DNA of 17,408 nt from Verrucomicrobia bacterium 12-59-8 (GCA_002279765.1 NCCR01000060.1:26120-43527), one strand, 5' to 3'. Positions 8,286 to 14,980 are shown, counted from the stretch's first letter. Notes: generated by a model from the sequence alone, not told the origin. Translations and numbers: made by a program.

Positions 8286-8568
8286 GGAAAGTGGGAAGTG
8301 AAAAGGGGTAAGTAAAATGTGAAAAGGGCTTCGGAGCAGTTCTGTCTCCTGTTTCCTCCCTGGGGCGCCTGCCACTGGCCGCACCCGCTAGGGAGGCAGG
8401 AGGTAAAAATCTAAAAGGGTAAATAGCGTGGTAGTTTCTGTCATCTTCTCCCACTCCTCCTCCCTCGGCTCGGTCGTCTGCTGCAAGAAAGGAGGAGTAA
8501 GAGAAAGATCAGGGAGTGCTAGCCCGCACGGCGCTCATTCAAGACACCGTGCGGGCCGCTGTGGCGCA
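8286..8568. other. Gap between the capsid gene and the 289-residue gene
   Basis: No gene is supported. The gap holds a large hairpin next to the capsid stop codon (listed separately), one TACCA motif in minus-strand sense (8429-8433, context AAACTACCAC) and a G-poor pyrimidine-rich leader (CCCACTTTCC before ATG) for the downstream gene. It is long enough to contain an independent promoter for the 289-residue, GroES-like and adaptor genes, though no clear -35/-10 pair is visible. Confidence 0.4.
8522..8556 (-). terminator. Hairpin after the major capsid gene
   Basis: A perfect 10-bp stem (GCCCGCACGG / CCGTGCGGGC) with a 15-nt loop starts about 12 bp beyond the capsid stop codon on the minus strand. 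There is no clean T-run behind it, so it may be a partial terminator, or a 3' stabilising structure that keeps capsid mRNA abundant relative to downstream genes. Confidence 0.5.
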
Positions 8569-10158
8569 TTACGCGCTCAGGGTCGGCACTTCGAGGCCGG
8601 GATGCTGGCCCGCGTGGCGCAGCACCGAGTAGCCACTGGTCTTGCCATCCGTGCGGATGCAAGGTGCCTGGCCAAAGATGGTCTCATAGCCGCCACCATC
8701 CACGAACGAGTAGTCGTCCTTGTCGCCCACGAGGAGGTCGTCCCCCACATAGGCGCGCACGGCCGTGTCCTGGCCGAGGATGAGGCTGCACATGTCCACC
8801 GCACCATTCGCATTGCACGGGATGATGTAGGCACCCGCATCAAACTCAGACGTCCAGACAAAGTCCGCCGAGCAGTTGGATGTAGAGCCCGCACCACCCG
8901 CCACACGCGTGTAGGAGGTGCCGGCGGTGTTCAGCCCCCAGGTGTCTCCCGTGGCGATGAAGTTCCCCAGCGTAGCGACGCCGAGTGTGGAGCCATCGTT
9001 GGTGTTGTCCGGGTTGAGGATCGCGTTCACGGTGATCTGGTTCCCGTTGTTCGCAGAGCCCACCCAGCTCACAAAACCGACGGAGCCGTCGGGATTGATG
9101 ATCCACGCATAGTACGTGGCGCTCGTGATGCCGGAGTAGAAGGTGGTCCACGCCACGCCGCCGGGGGCGGTGGTGGCACTGCTGGTGGACTGCCCCTCAT
9201 ACCACTCATAGGCGTAGCCGCCCATCCACGCCATGTAGGGCGTTTTGGTGTCCGTCGCATGGCTCTTGAGAATGCAGACCCCGGCCGTGGAGTCCACACC
9301 GAATCCGGTGGAGAGCATCGCACGCGGGGCCAGCGGATCAGCGCACTGATCGTTCTCAGGATCCACCGACGCATGTTCAAAGAGGCCCACGCCGTTCCAG
9401 TCCAGTAGCTTGCCGGAGAAGAGCGGGTTTTCCTCATTGCTGCGTGCGCCGCCATGCAGAGCCGCCTGCTCATAGCTGGACGAGTTCTTGATGCCAGCGA
9501 TCGCCGCATCAGGAATGTACACCATCGGCTTGTACACCGGGGAGCCATGCTTGCTCGTCACCACGATGCTGCGGCCACCAAGGCGGCGCCACTGCGGGAT
9601 CGCATTCGTGATGCCCGAAGGCGTCAGCGTGTCCAGCGCATTCAGGCTGGCCAGCGTCTTGCGCGCATTCGGGTAAATGGTGTTGCCCACGCCTTGCAGC
9701 TTGAGCGCCATCTTCATGTCGTTCATGCGGCGGCGTCCCAGCTTTTCGCGCAGGGCCAGCAGCACGGCAGATTTCACCCCGCCGCCTCCCGCCATGAACT
9801 TCAGCTGCTTCTTCGTGAACTTGAAGGCATCGCGCCAGAAGTCCACCACGCAGCCGAAGGTCTTGAAGTCCACGCTGGACTCATTCCCACGGAGTGGCTG
9901 CTCACCACGCGCACCCGGGCCGCGCGGCTGGCTCATGACAGTGAATTTGACCTCGTCTCCCGCATGGGCGGAGGCGATGTCCTTTCGAACGATGAAGGGC
10001 TTTCCGGAGCCCTCCCCGCCCTCAAACATCGAAAAGTCATCCACCGAGCGCGCACCCTTGCGGAGCTGCTGGGAATAGACTTTGGCGACGACGGACGGAT
10101 CAGCCGCGACGGCGGCTGCGAGTGTGGATACGACGGATTCAGCGTGATAGGCGCTCAT
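8569..10158 (-). CDS. Major capsid protein, N4-gp56 / DUF4043 family
   Basis: A 529-residue protein. The N-terminal 260 residues carry the family pattern: FEGGEGSGKPFIVRKDI (45-61), GDEVKFTVMSQPRGPGARGEQPLRGNE (67-93) and FKTFGCVVDFWRDAFKFTKKQLKF (98-121), then a helical spine (VKSAVLLALREKLGRRRMNDMK) and VVTSKHGSPVYKPMVYIPDAA. These proteins take an HK97-like fold and form the icosahedral shell. At 529 residues it is longer than the 320-400 I expect for the family. The extra length is mostly a Gly/Ser/Thr/Asn-rich beta-looking segment at about 320-435, probably a surface domain. It lies directly downstream of a scaffold-like gene, the standard phage order. The start at 10158 has no Shine-Dalgarno (GAGAAACTACT before ATG). 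Confidence 0.85.
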   Translation of the reverse strand: MSAYHAESVVSTLAAAVAADPSVVAKVYSQQLRKGARSVDDFSMFEGGEGSGKPFIVRKDIASAHAGDEVKFTVMSQPRGPGARGEQPLRGNESSVDFKTFGCVVDFWRDAFKFTKKQLKFMAGGGGVKSAVLLALREKLGRRRMNDMKMALKLQGVGNTIYPNARKTLASLNALDTLTPSGITNAIPQWRRLGGRSIVVTSKHGSPVYKPMVYIPDAAIAGIKNSSSYEQAALHGGARSNEENPLFSGKLLDWNGVGLFEHASVDPENDQCADPLAPRAMLSTGFGVDSTAGVCILKSHATDTKTPYMAWMGGYAYEWYEGQSTSSATTAPGGVAWTTFYSGITSATYYAWIINPDGSVGFVSWVGSANNGNQITVNAILNPDNTNDGSTLGVATLGNFIATGDTWGLNTAGTSYTRVAGGAGSTSNCSADFVWTSEFDAGAYIIPCNANGAVDMCSLILGQDTAVRAYVGDDLLVGDKDDYSFVDGGGYETIFGQAPCIRTDGKTSGYSVLRHAGQHPGLEVPTLSA

Positions 10159-10213
10159 AGTAGTTTCTCAAAATGAGATGTGTTGTCAGTTGTGTTTAAT
10201 TGAAGATTAACGT

Positions 10214-10240
10214 GTGGTATTATGCGGCAGTTCATACCAC
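10214..10240. promoter_or_regulatory. Operator-like dyad between scaffold and capsid genes
   Basis: Seven-base arms GTGGTAT and ATACCAC are separated by 13 bp, so their centres lie 20 bp (two helical turns) apart, in an AT-rich 103-bp gap upstream of the capsid start. Each arm contains the TACCA motif seen in the other gaps. It could be a repressor or activator site or an mRNA structure. Confidence 0.35.
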
Positions 10241-10261
10241 CCATAGTCCGAAACAAACCGG

Positions 10262-11377
10262 CTAGTGCCGCACTTTGGCGGAGGTCAGCTTGTCCAGACT
10301 GTGGATGAACGCATCCTGCTGCTCAGGTGTCAGCTTGTCGATTTCCGCCATCGCTGTCTGGGGAGACAGCGCACCGGCGGAGAAACCGTGGCCAACAGGT
10401 GAACCGGGCAGCCGCAACGAATGTCTTGGCGCGGGCGGTATCACTGACGTGCCTCTCGCGGAGTTCGGGCTGTGCGCCGCGTTTCCCGTGAAAAACTTGT
10501 CGATCACCCGCCGTCCGATCTTCTCAGGCCAGTCAGGATGAAATAGGATTGGGTCGTTTTTTGCCTCTGCAAGTAAAATCTCATCATCACAGCAATTCAC
10601 GAATCCAGAGTCCGCATCCGTGATCAAATCCGAGAACATGTCCATCGCCCGCGTGTGGCTTTCCGCCTGCTGCCCCTGCCAGTGATTGCTCACCACCGCC
10701 GCCTCGCGCCGTGCCTCGCGCAGGTCCATCTTCACATCCGTCATCTGCTCCATGAGGTCTGTCGCCACCGGATCATACGTCTCCTTCGCCTGCTTGTACT
10801 GGTGCTGCAGCAGGGACAGGTGCTGCTCCAGTTCCGCCACCTGCGGCGCAGCGTCGATGGCCTGGGAGTAATCAGGAGCCGCACCAAGATCTGCCACGTC
10901 CTCCTGCGCAAAGCCCTCCGCAGCCTGCGCCTGCACCGCGATGCCAAATGCCTCCGCAAACGCCTCCGCCGGCGTGCGCCCGGCGCGGATCAAATCCAGC
11001 GCCTGCACCGTGCGTGCGCGGTCCGCCTGGTTCAGTGCTTTGATGGACACACGCGCCGGAGCCAAGGCACTCTCCTCACCCTCCGCACGCGGTGCCATCT
11101 GCGCCGCCAGCGCCGCCTCCACACGCTCCGGGTCGCCGCTTTCAAAATCCCGCACCTGCGCATCCGTCATCTGCGCCAGGTCCGCACCCTCCAGCGCCTC
11201 ATCCAGCGAAGACAGGCCCGGCACCACCTCCTCAGAAAAGTCACCTCCAGCGCCCGCAGCATCGCCTCCAGTTGAAAGACTGTCGAGCACCGCGCTCGCA
11301 TCAGCCTCCGAAAGGTTTTCAAAAACAGCCCCCGCTTCAGCAGCGGTGGGGGTGGAGGGTGTGTAATCGTCAGACAT
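10262..11377 (-). CDS. Capsid scaffold-like protein
   Basis: A 371-residue, acidic, Ala/Glu/Asp-rich protein with no membrane segment. The start is set at the ATG at 11377 (MSDDYTPSTP); the frame runs 38 codons further upstream, but that stretch is basic and unlike the rest. A disordered acidic N-terminus (1-110) is followed by RTVQALDLIRAGRTPAEAF (122-140), a coiled coil (about 178-230; VAELEQHLSLLQHQYKQAKE), a conserved-looking block with CCDDEILLAEAKNDPILFHPDWP (262-284), and a short helical tail (TPEQQDAFIHSLDKL). Acidic coiled-coil proteins immediately upstream of a capsid gene are typically internal scaffolds that guide shell assembly and are then lost. This assignment rests on composition and position, not on a motif. 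It is the first gene of the minus-strand module. Confidence 0.6.
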   Translation of the reverse strand: MSDDYTPSTPTAAEAGAVFENLSEADASAVLDSLSTGGDAAGAGGDFSEEVVPGLSSLDEALEGADLAQMTDAQVRDFESGDPERVEAALAAQMAPRAEGEESALAPARVSIKALNQADRARTVQALDLIRAGRTPAEAFAEAFGIAVQAQAAEGFAQEDVADLGAAPDYSQAIDAAPQVAELEQHLSLLQHQYKQAKETYDPVATDLMEQMTDVKMDLREARREAAVVSNHWQGQQAESHTRAMDMFSDLITDADSGFVNCCDDEILLAEAKNDPILFHPDWPEKIGRRVIDKFFTGNAAHSPNSARGTSVIPPAPRHSLRLPGSPVGHGFSAGALSPQTAMAEIDKLTPEQQDAFIHSLDKLTSAKVRH

Positions 11378-11628
11378 GTCAGTGCGTGGTTGTTTGTGGT
11401 AGTTTGAGAATATGTAAATGGCTGGAATCGGGGGGAGCTGCTGTTTGCGTCGGTCATTCGCCCGGCCACCCGCTCTGCGGAAGAGCCGCATGGCACATGC
11501 TGTGGTCAGGCATCACCCCCACAGCCTTGGGCCCGTTTTTCAGGAGTCAAGGACAATTATTAAATAATATTACAAACGGCACAGTATCTGGTTCTTTTTG
11601 GTATGTTGTGCAGTGACCTCACAGGTGA

Positions 11629-11648
11629 TGCAGGCACTCTTGCCTGCA
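11629..11648. repeat. Inverted repeat upstream of the ars genes
   Basis: Perfect 8-bp arms TGCAGGCA / TGCCTGCA with a 4-nt loop. It sits just past the AT-rich block and could be an operator, or the first half of a leader RNA structure ahead of arsD. Confidence 0.45.
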
Positions 11649-11663
11649 CTTCGAGATCAGCAA

Positions 11664-11679
11664 TGCCCGCAGGCGGGCA
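11664..11679. repeat. Second inverted repeat upstream of the ars genes
   Basis: Perfect 7-bp arms TGCCCGC / GCGGGCA separated by 2 bp, 15 bp after the previous hairpin. It shares the TGCC/GGCA core with that hairpin, which suggests a paired site or a two-stem leader. Confidence 0.4.
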
Positions 11680-11711
11680 CCTCTTGAGCCCCCCCCCTCT
11701 TTCCACCCACA

Positions 11712-11740
11712 ACAATTTCCGCACACTCGCCGACATTTAC
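11712..11740 (+). repeat. Upstream block shared by both arsD genes, copy 1
   Basis: A 29-bp block running from ACAAT to CATTTAC matches 12306-12334 at 23 of 29 positions by eye. It lies about 90 bp before the first arsD. It is either a conserved regulatory site or a remnant of the arsD duplication. Confidence 0.35.
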
Positions 11741-11829
11741 CCGCCCTTTGTGCCCGGCACTTTAGTGGTGGCATGCGGTGCAGCACCCGCAGCCGGGGCA
11801 GACGCCTGTTTCTTGCCCCTCTTCCATCC

Positions 11830-12159
11830 ATGCAAAGCATCCAAGTCTATGACCCGCCCATGTGCTTCTCCACCAGCGCATGCGGCATGGACATGGATTC
11901 GGATCGCATGGAATTCGTGGCGCTGCTCGCGCAGATCCGCACGCAGGGCATCAAGACCGAGCGCTTCATTCTCAATCAGGAACCGATCGCGTTTGAGCAG
12001 AATGCAGCCGTGAAGGCCTTGATGCACAAAGAGGGCATCCAGGCGCTGCCCGTCATCTTCTGGGATGGCACCCTTCACCTAGCAGGCCGCTACCCCACGC
12101 ACGATGAGCGCGCCGAGTGGTTTCGCAAGGCCGTCGCCCACGCGAGTGCGGCCGCATAA
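11830..12159 (+). CDS. arsD: ArsD-like arsenic metallochaperone, variant lacking Cys13
   Basis: A 109-residue ArsD-family protein with a thioredoxin-like fold. ArsD carries As(III)/Sb(III) in the cytosol to the ArsA ATPase, and in some systems also acts as a weak repressor. The start is the ATG at 11830, which gives the family N-terminus MQSIQVYDPPMC; the longer frame upstream reads as non-coding. In the well-studied plasmid ArsD, Cys12, Cys13 and Cys18 bind the metalloid. Here Cys12 and Cys18 are present but position 13 is Phe (MCFSTSAC). The rest is typical: RFILNQEPIAFEQNAAVKAL, IQALPVIFWDGTLHLAGRYPT. A second arsD with all three cysteines follows 284 bp downstream. Metal transfer may be reduced, or it may have shifted to a regulatory or thiol role. 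No Shine-Dalgarno; the leader is pyrimidine-rich. Confidence 0.85.
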   Translation: MQSIQVYDPPMCFSTSACGMDMDSDRMEFVALLAQIRTQGIKTERFILNQEPIAFEQNAAVKALMHKEGIQALPVIFWDGTLHLAGRYPTHDERAEWFRKAVAHASAAA

Positions 12160-12305
12160 ACCTCCCGCTGCCGCCAGCGCCACACGGAATTTTTTCTCAC
12201 CAGCCTGGTCGGCGCGGGAACTTCTGCGCCCTCACCGGCATGTGCGCCAGCAGAACGTCGCGATGCCTCAAACCAGCAGGACGCTGTGTTACAGGCCCAC
12301 CAATG

Positions 12306-12334
12306 ACAATCCACGCACAGTCACCGCCATTTAC
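12306..12334 (+). repeat. Upstream block shared by both arsD genes, copy 2
   Basis: Partner of 11712-11740 (23 of 29 identical by eye), about 110 bp before the second arsD and directly abutting a TTGGC/GCCAA dyad. It may mark a common regulatory site. Confidence 0.35.
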
Positions 12335-12373
12335 TTGGCCGATTCGCCAAATAGTTTGTCTGTAGCCACCGGA

Positions 12374-12383
12374 GGTGTACACC
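12374..12383. promoter_or_regulatory. Perfect palindrome GGTGTACACC upstream of the second arsD
   Basis: A 10-bp perfect palindrome lies 60 bp before the ATG. It is a possible operator half-site or a chance palindrome in GC-rich DNA; no second copy was found before the first arsD. Confidence 0.25.
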
Positions 12384-12443
12384 CCATGGCGGCGCAGCCC
12401 CGAGTTGGGCACTCTTTCCTCACCCCCTTCCCCCCCACCACCC

Positions 12444-12776
12444 ATGAAAAGCATCCAAGTCTATGACCCACCCATGTGCTGCTCCACCGGCATCTGCGGC
12501 ACGGACATCGATCCCGATCTCGTGAACTTCGCCGCCATGCTCGCCCAGTTCCAGACGGCCGGCATCAAGGTCGAGCGCTACAATCTCGGCCAGCAGCCCA
12601 TGGGCTTTGCGCAGAATGACGCCGTCAAGGCCCTCATGATCGCCGAGGGCACCGCCGTGCTGCCACTCATCTTCTGGGATGGCCGGCTTCACCTCAAAGG
12701 CCGCTACCCCACCAAGGACGAGCGCCCCGAGTGGTTCCGCGCGGCCTTCCCAAATGAAGAGGAGGCCCCCTTGTGA
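12444..12776 (+). CDS. arsD: ArsD arsenic metallochaperone with full cysteine set
   Basis: A 110-residue ArsD with the complete metalloid-binding set Cys12, Cys13 and Cys18 (MCCSTGIC). Other family blocks are RYNLGQQPMGFAQNDAVKAL, AVLPLIFWDGRLHLKGRYPT and a C-terminal PEWFRAAFP. It should pass As(III)/Sb(III) to ArsA. It is a tandem paralogue of the preceding ArsD: the first 48 bases of the two genes differ at about three positions, and both end with near-identical GRYPT..ER.EWFR blocks, so duplication or gene conversion is likely. The ATG at 12444 gives the canonical N-terminus. Its stop codon overlaps the arsA GTG start by 4 bases, which implies translational coupling and matched amounts of chaperone and ATPase. 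Confidence 0.93.
   Translation: MKSIQVYDPPMCCSTGICGTDIDPDLVNFAAMLAQFQTAGIKVERYNLGQQPMGFAQNDAVKALMIAEGTAVLPLIFWDGRLHLKGRYPTKDERPEWFRAAFPNEEEAPL
12757..12765 (+). promoter_or_regulatory. Ribosome binding site fixing the arsA GTG start
   Basis: AAGAGGAGG lies inside the end of arsD, 7 nt before GTG 12773. It is one of only two strong Shine-Dalgarno sequences in the window and supports the GTG start over later codons. Confidence 0.7.
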
Positions 12777-14659
12777 ATCTCCCACTCTACCAGCCCGAAG
12801 CCGCCACCTCCACGCGCTTCCTTTTCTTCACCGGCAAAGGCGGCGTCGGCAAGACCTCCCTCTCCTGCGCCTGCGCCCTCCGTCTCGTCGAAGCAGGCAA
12901 ACGCGTCCTCCTCGTCAGCACCGACCCCGCATCCAATCTCGATGAAGTCCTCGAAACCAAGCTCACCAATGCCCCCACGTCCATCCCCGGCGCACCCGGC
13001 CTGCACGCGCTGAACATCAATCCCGTCGCCGCCGCCGCCGCGTATCGTGAGCGCCTCATCGGCCCCATGCGCGGCCTGCTCCCCGAGGCCGCACTCCGCA
13101 GCATGGAGGAGCAGCTCTCCGGCTCCTGCACCGTCGAGATCGCCGCCTTCGACGAATTCTCTGGCCTCATCGGCGATCCCGCCGCCACGCAGGCCTATGA
13201 TCACATCATCTTCGACACCGCACCCACCGGCCACACCCTGCGCCTCATGAGCCTCGCCAAGGCATGGGACCAGTTCCTTGATCAAAATACCAGCGGCACC
13301 TCCTGCCTCGGCCCCCTTGCCGGACTCGAAAAGCAGCGCGTCATTTACGAGGCCACCGTCAAGACCCTGGCCGATGCCACCGCCACCACCCTCGTCCTCG
13401 TCAGCCGCCCACAGGCCGCCGCCTTGCGCGAGGCCCAACGCACCTCCGCAGAGCTGCGCGCCATCGGCGTCGGCAATCAATGCCTCGTCATCAATGGCAC
13501 CTTTGAGACCACCTTCGCCTACGATGTCACCGCCTACGCCATGCAGCAGCGCGGCGCATCCGCATTGAATGCAGCCGGCGACTTCATCCGCAGCATGCCC
13601 AGCTACATCGTCCCCCTGCGCTCCATCAACATCCTCGGCATCGGCGGCCTGCGCGTCCTTCTCAGCAGCGATGCACCCGCACCGAGCAGCAGCGAAGCCA
13701 CCCACCTCAGCGCCAGCGTGCGCACCAGCATACAGTCCGCGCCAGCACAGCGCGAGAGCCTGCGCACGCAGCCCGCACAGCCAGCACAGCCCGTCTGGAC
13801 GCCCCCCGACATGGAAAGCCTTGAGAGCCTCGTCACCACGCTGGAGCAGCAGGGCCACGGCGTCATCATGACCATGGGCAAAGGCGGCGTCGGCAAGACC
13901 ACCGTCGCAGCCGCCATCGCCGTCCTCCTCGCCCAGCGCGGCCACGCCGTCCACCTCAGCACCACAGACCCCGCCGCGCACATCGCACAGACACTCCACG
14001 GCCAGGTGCCCGGCCTCACCCTCAGCAAGATCGATCCCGCCGCCGAAACCGCCACGTATCAAAGCGAAGTCATGCAGGCGCAAAGTGCCGCCATGGATGA
14101 CGCCGGCCGCGCCCTGCTGGAGGAAGACCTCCGCTCCCCCTGCACCGAAGAAATCGCCGTCTTCCGCGCCTTCGCCCGCGAGGTCGGCCAGGGCACGCAC
14201 CGCTTCGTCGTGCTCGATACCGCACCCACCGGCCACACCCTTCTCCTTCTCGATGCCAGCGCCGCCTACCAGCGCGAGCTCGAGCGCCAGGCCCGCAGCA
14301 CCCAGCCCGAAGAAGTCCTCCGCCTCCTCCAGCGCCTGCGTGATCCCGCCTTCACCCACATCCTCCTCGTCACCCTCCCCGAGGCCACCCCCGTGCATGA
14401 AGCCGCCGCCCTCCAGGCAGACCTCCGCCGCGCCCGCATCGAGCCCTTCGCCTGGGTCATCAATCAAAGCCTCCTCCACAGCGGCACCAGCGATCCCCTT
14501 CTCCAAAGCCGCGAAGCCTCCGAGCACCGCTATATAGAAGAAGTCGTCAACAAGCACGCCCACCGCACCGCCTGGCTCCCCTGGCAGCCCGAAGAGCCCG
14601 TCGGCCCCACCGCCCTCGCCAGGCTCGCCACCTCAGGCATGCAGCACACGCTGGTATGA
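12773..14659 (+). CDS. arsA: ArsA arsenite/antimonite-stimulated ATPase, full two-domain form
   Basis: A 628-residue ATPase with two homologous halves. A1 has Walker A GKGGVGKT at 21-28, the STDPAS switch and DTAPTGHTLRLM. A2 has GKGGVGKT at 369-376, STTDPAAH and DTAPTGHTLLLL. Cysteines equivalent to the three metalloid ligands of plasmid ArsA are all present: SGSCTVEIAAF (Cys119), TSCLGPL (Cys178) and SPCTEEIAVF (Cys457). A linker of about 45 residues rich in Ala, Gln, Pro and Ser (about 303-350) joins the halves. By family knowledge ArsA docks on ArsB or Acr3 at the membrane and drives As(III)/Sb(III) efflux, loaded by ArsD. No pump, arsR or arsC is in this window. It starts at GTG, overlaps arsD by 4 bp and has a strong Shine-Dalgarno. 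It is not a Get3-type single-half ATPase. Confidence 0.96.
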   Translation: MNLPLYQPEAATSTRFLFFTGKGGVGKTSLSCACALRLVEAGKRVLLVSTDPASNLDEVLETKLTNAPTSIPGAPGLHALNINPVAAAAAYRERLIGPMRGLLPEAALRSMEEQLSGSCTVEIAAFDEFSGLIGDPAATQAYDHIIFDTAPTGHTLRLMSLAKAWDQFLDQNTSGTSCLGPLAGLEKQRVIYEATVKTLADATATTLVLVSRPQAAALREAQRTSAELRAIGVGNQCLVINGTFETTFAYDVTAYAMQQRGASALNAAGDFIRSMPSYIVPLRSINILGIGGLRVLLSSDAPAPSSSEATHLSASVRTSIQSAPAQRESLRTQPAQPAQPVWTPPDMESLESLVTTLEQQGHGVIMTMGKGGVGKTTVAAAIAVLLAQRGHAVHLSTTDPAAHIAQTLHGQVPGLTLSKIDPAAETATYQSEVMQAQSAAMDDAGRALLEEDLRSPCTEEIAVFRAFAREVGQGTHRFVVLDTAPTGHTLLLLDASAAYQRELERQARSTQPEEVLRLLQRLRDPAFTHILLVTLPEATPVHEAAALQADLRRARIEPFAWVINQSLLHSGTSDPLLQSREASEHRYIEEVVNKHAHRTAWLPWQPEEPVGPTALARLATSGMQHTLV

Positions 14660-14690
14660 TGTGTCACCCTCTTTGAGGCAGCCGCCCAAA

Positions 14691-14719
14691 GTTGGCCCGT
14701 TGCGCCGCAACGGGCCAGC
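14691..14719 (+). terminator. Strong hairpin after arsA
   Basis: An 11-bp perfect stem, extended to 13 bp with one G-T wobble, closes a 3-nt loop 31 bp after the arsA stop codon (core GGCCCGTTGC / GCAACGGGCC). A TTTT run follows about 6 bp later. It is probably the end of the ars transcript, but it also fits the style of the neighbouring dispersed palindromes. Confidence 0.55.
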
Positions 14720-14734
14720 GCATGTTTTGTAGTC

Positions 14735-14748
14735 CCGGCTTTAGCCGG
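14735..14748. repeat. REP-like palindrome CCGGCT/AGCCGG
   Basis: A 6-bp stem with a TT loop. Read on the minus strand it gives TTCCGGCTAAAGCCGGGAC followed by TACAAAA, a form I associate with dispersed repeats in Verrucomicrobia and Planctomycetes. Copies elsewhere in the genome would confirm it. Confidence 0.5.
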
Positions 14749-14901
14749 AATCTGGAAGCGTATTTCGTGCAAACTGCTTCCCCCCCCTGATAGTCTCTTT
14801 TCCACACTCTATCCGCCTTGAGTTCAAGTGCGCCCGAGTCACTTCCACCGTTGAATCTGATCAGTTCCGGCCTCTGATGATTGAGACTTGCGCGATAGAC
14901 T

Positions 14902-14980
14902 GACACCCGTGTCTTGAAGGCCAACGGCCTTCCGTATTTCAGCCCAGGGGTGCCGAGCTTTAGCGAGTGCTCCCCTGGGT
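14902..14980. repeat. Cluster of three hairpins in the post-ars spacer
   Basis: Three palindromes lie in tandem: GACAC/GTGTC (14902-14913), GAAGGCC/GGCCTTC (14916-14932, 3-nt loop) and CCCAGGGG/CCCCTGGG (14943-14979, long partly paired loop). The order and composition look like a composite dispersed repeat, not a gene. Confidence 0.5.

Larger units (their letters stand above)
11378..11829. promoter_or_regulatory. Divergent control region between the capsid module and ars genes
   Basis: This 452-bp gap has no supported gene. It holds the A/C-rich scaffold leader with a TACCA site (11397-11401), an AT-rich block around 11555-11605 with a small dyad (ATTATT A AATAAT, 11556-11568) and another TACCA site (11599-11603), two hairpins (listed separately), a 9-C tract (11689-11697) and the pyrimidine-rich arsD leader. 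Promoters for both directions probably lie in the AT-rich block, but no convincing -35/-10 pair could be assigned. Confidence 0.45.
12160..12443. other. Spacer between the two arsD genes
   Basis: No gene is supported. It holds the second copy of the shared upstream block (12306-12334), a TTGGC/GCCAA dyad (12335-12339 with 12346-12350), a perfect 10-bp palindrome (12374-12383) and a C-rich leader with a 7-C tract before the second arsD. A separate promoter for the second arsD and arsA is plausible. Confidence 0.4.

Noticed and set aside
11378..11491. N-terminal extension of the scaffold-like protein to 11491
   Set aside because: The extra 38 residues are basic and low-complexity, unlike the acidic protein, and the MSDDYTP start at 11377 has the leader style of the other genes.
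12704..14563. A 619-codon open frame on the minus strand opposite arsA
   Set aside because: It mirrors arsA codons in GC-rich DNA, is dominated by Gly/Ala/Asp/Glu, and shows no family motif; the plus strand carries clear Walker motifs and metalloid cysteines.
12773..14659. ArsA as a Get3-like tail-anchor targeting ATPase
   Set aside because: It has two complete ATPase halves, three conserved metalloid cysteines and is coupled to arsD, all typical of bacterial ArsA.
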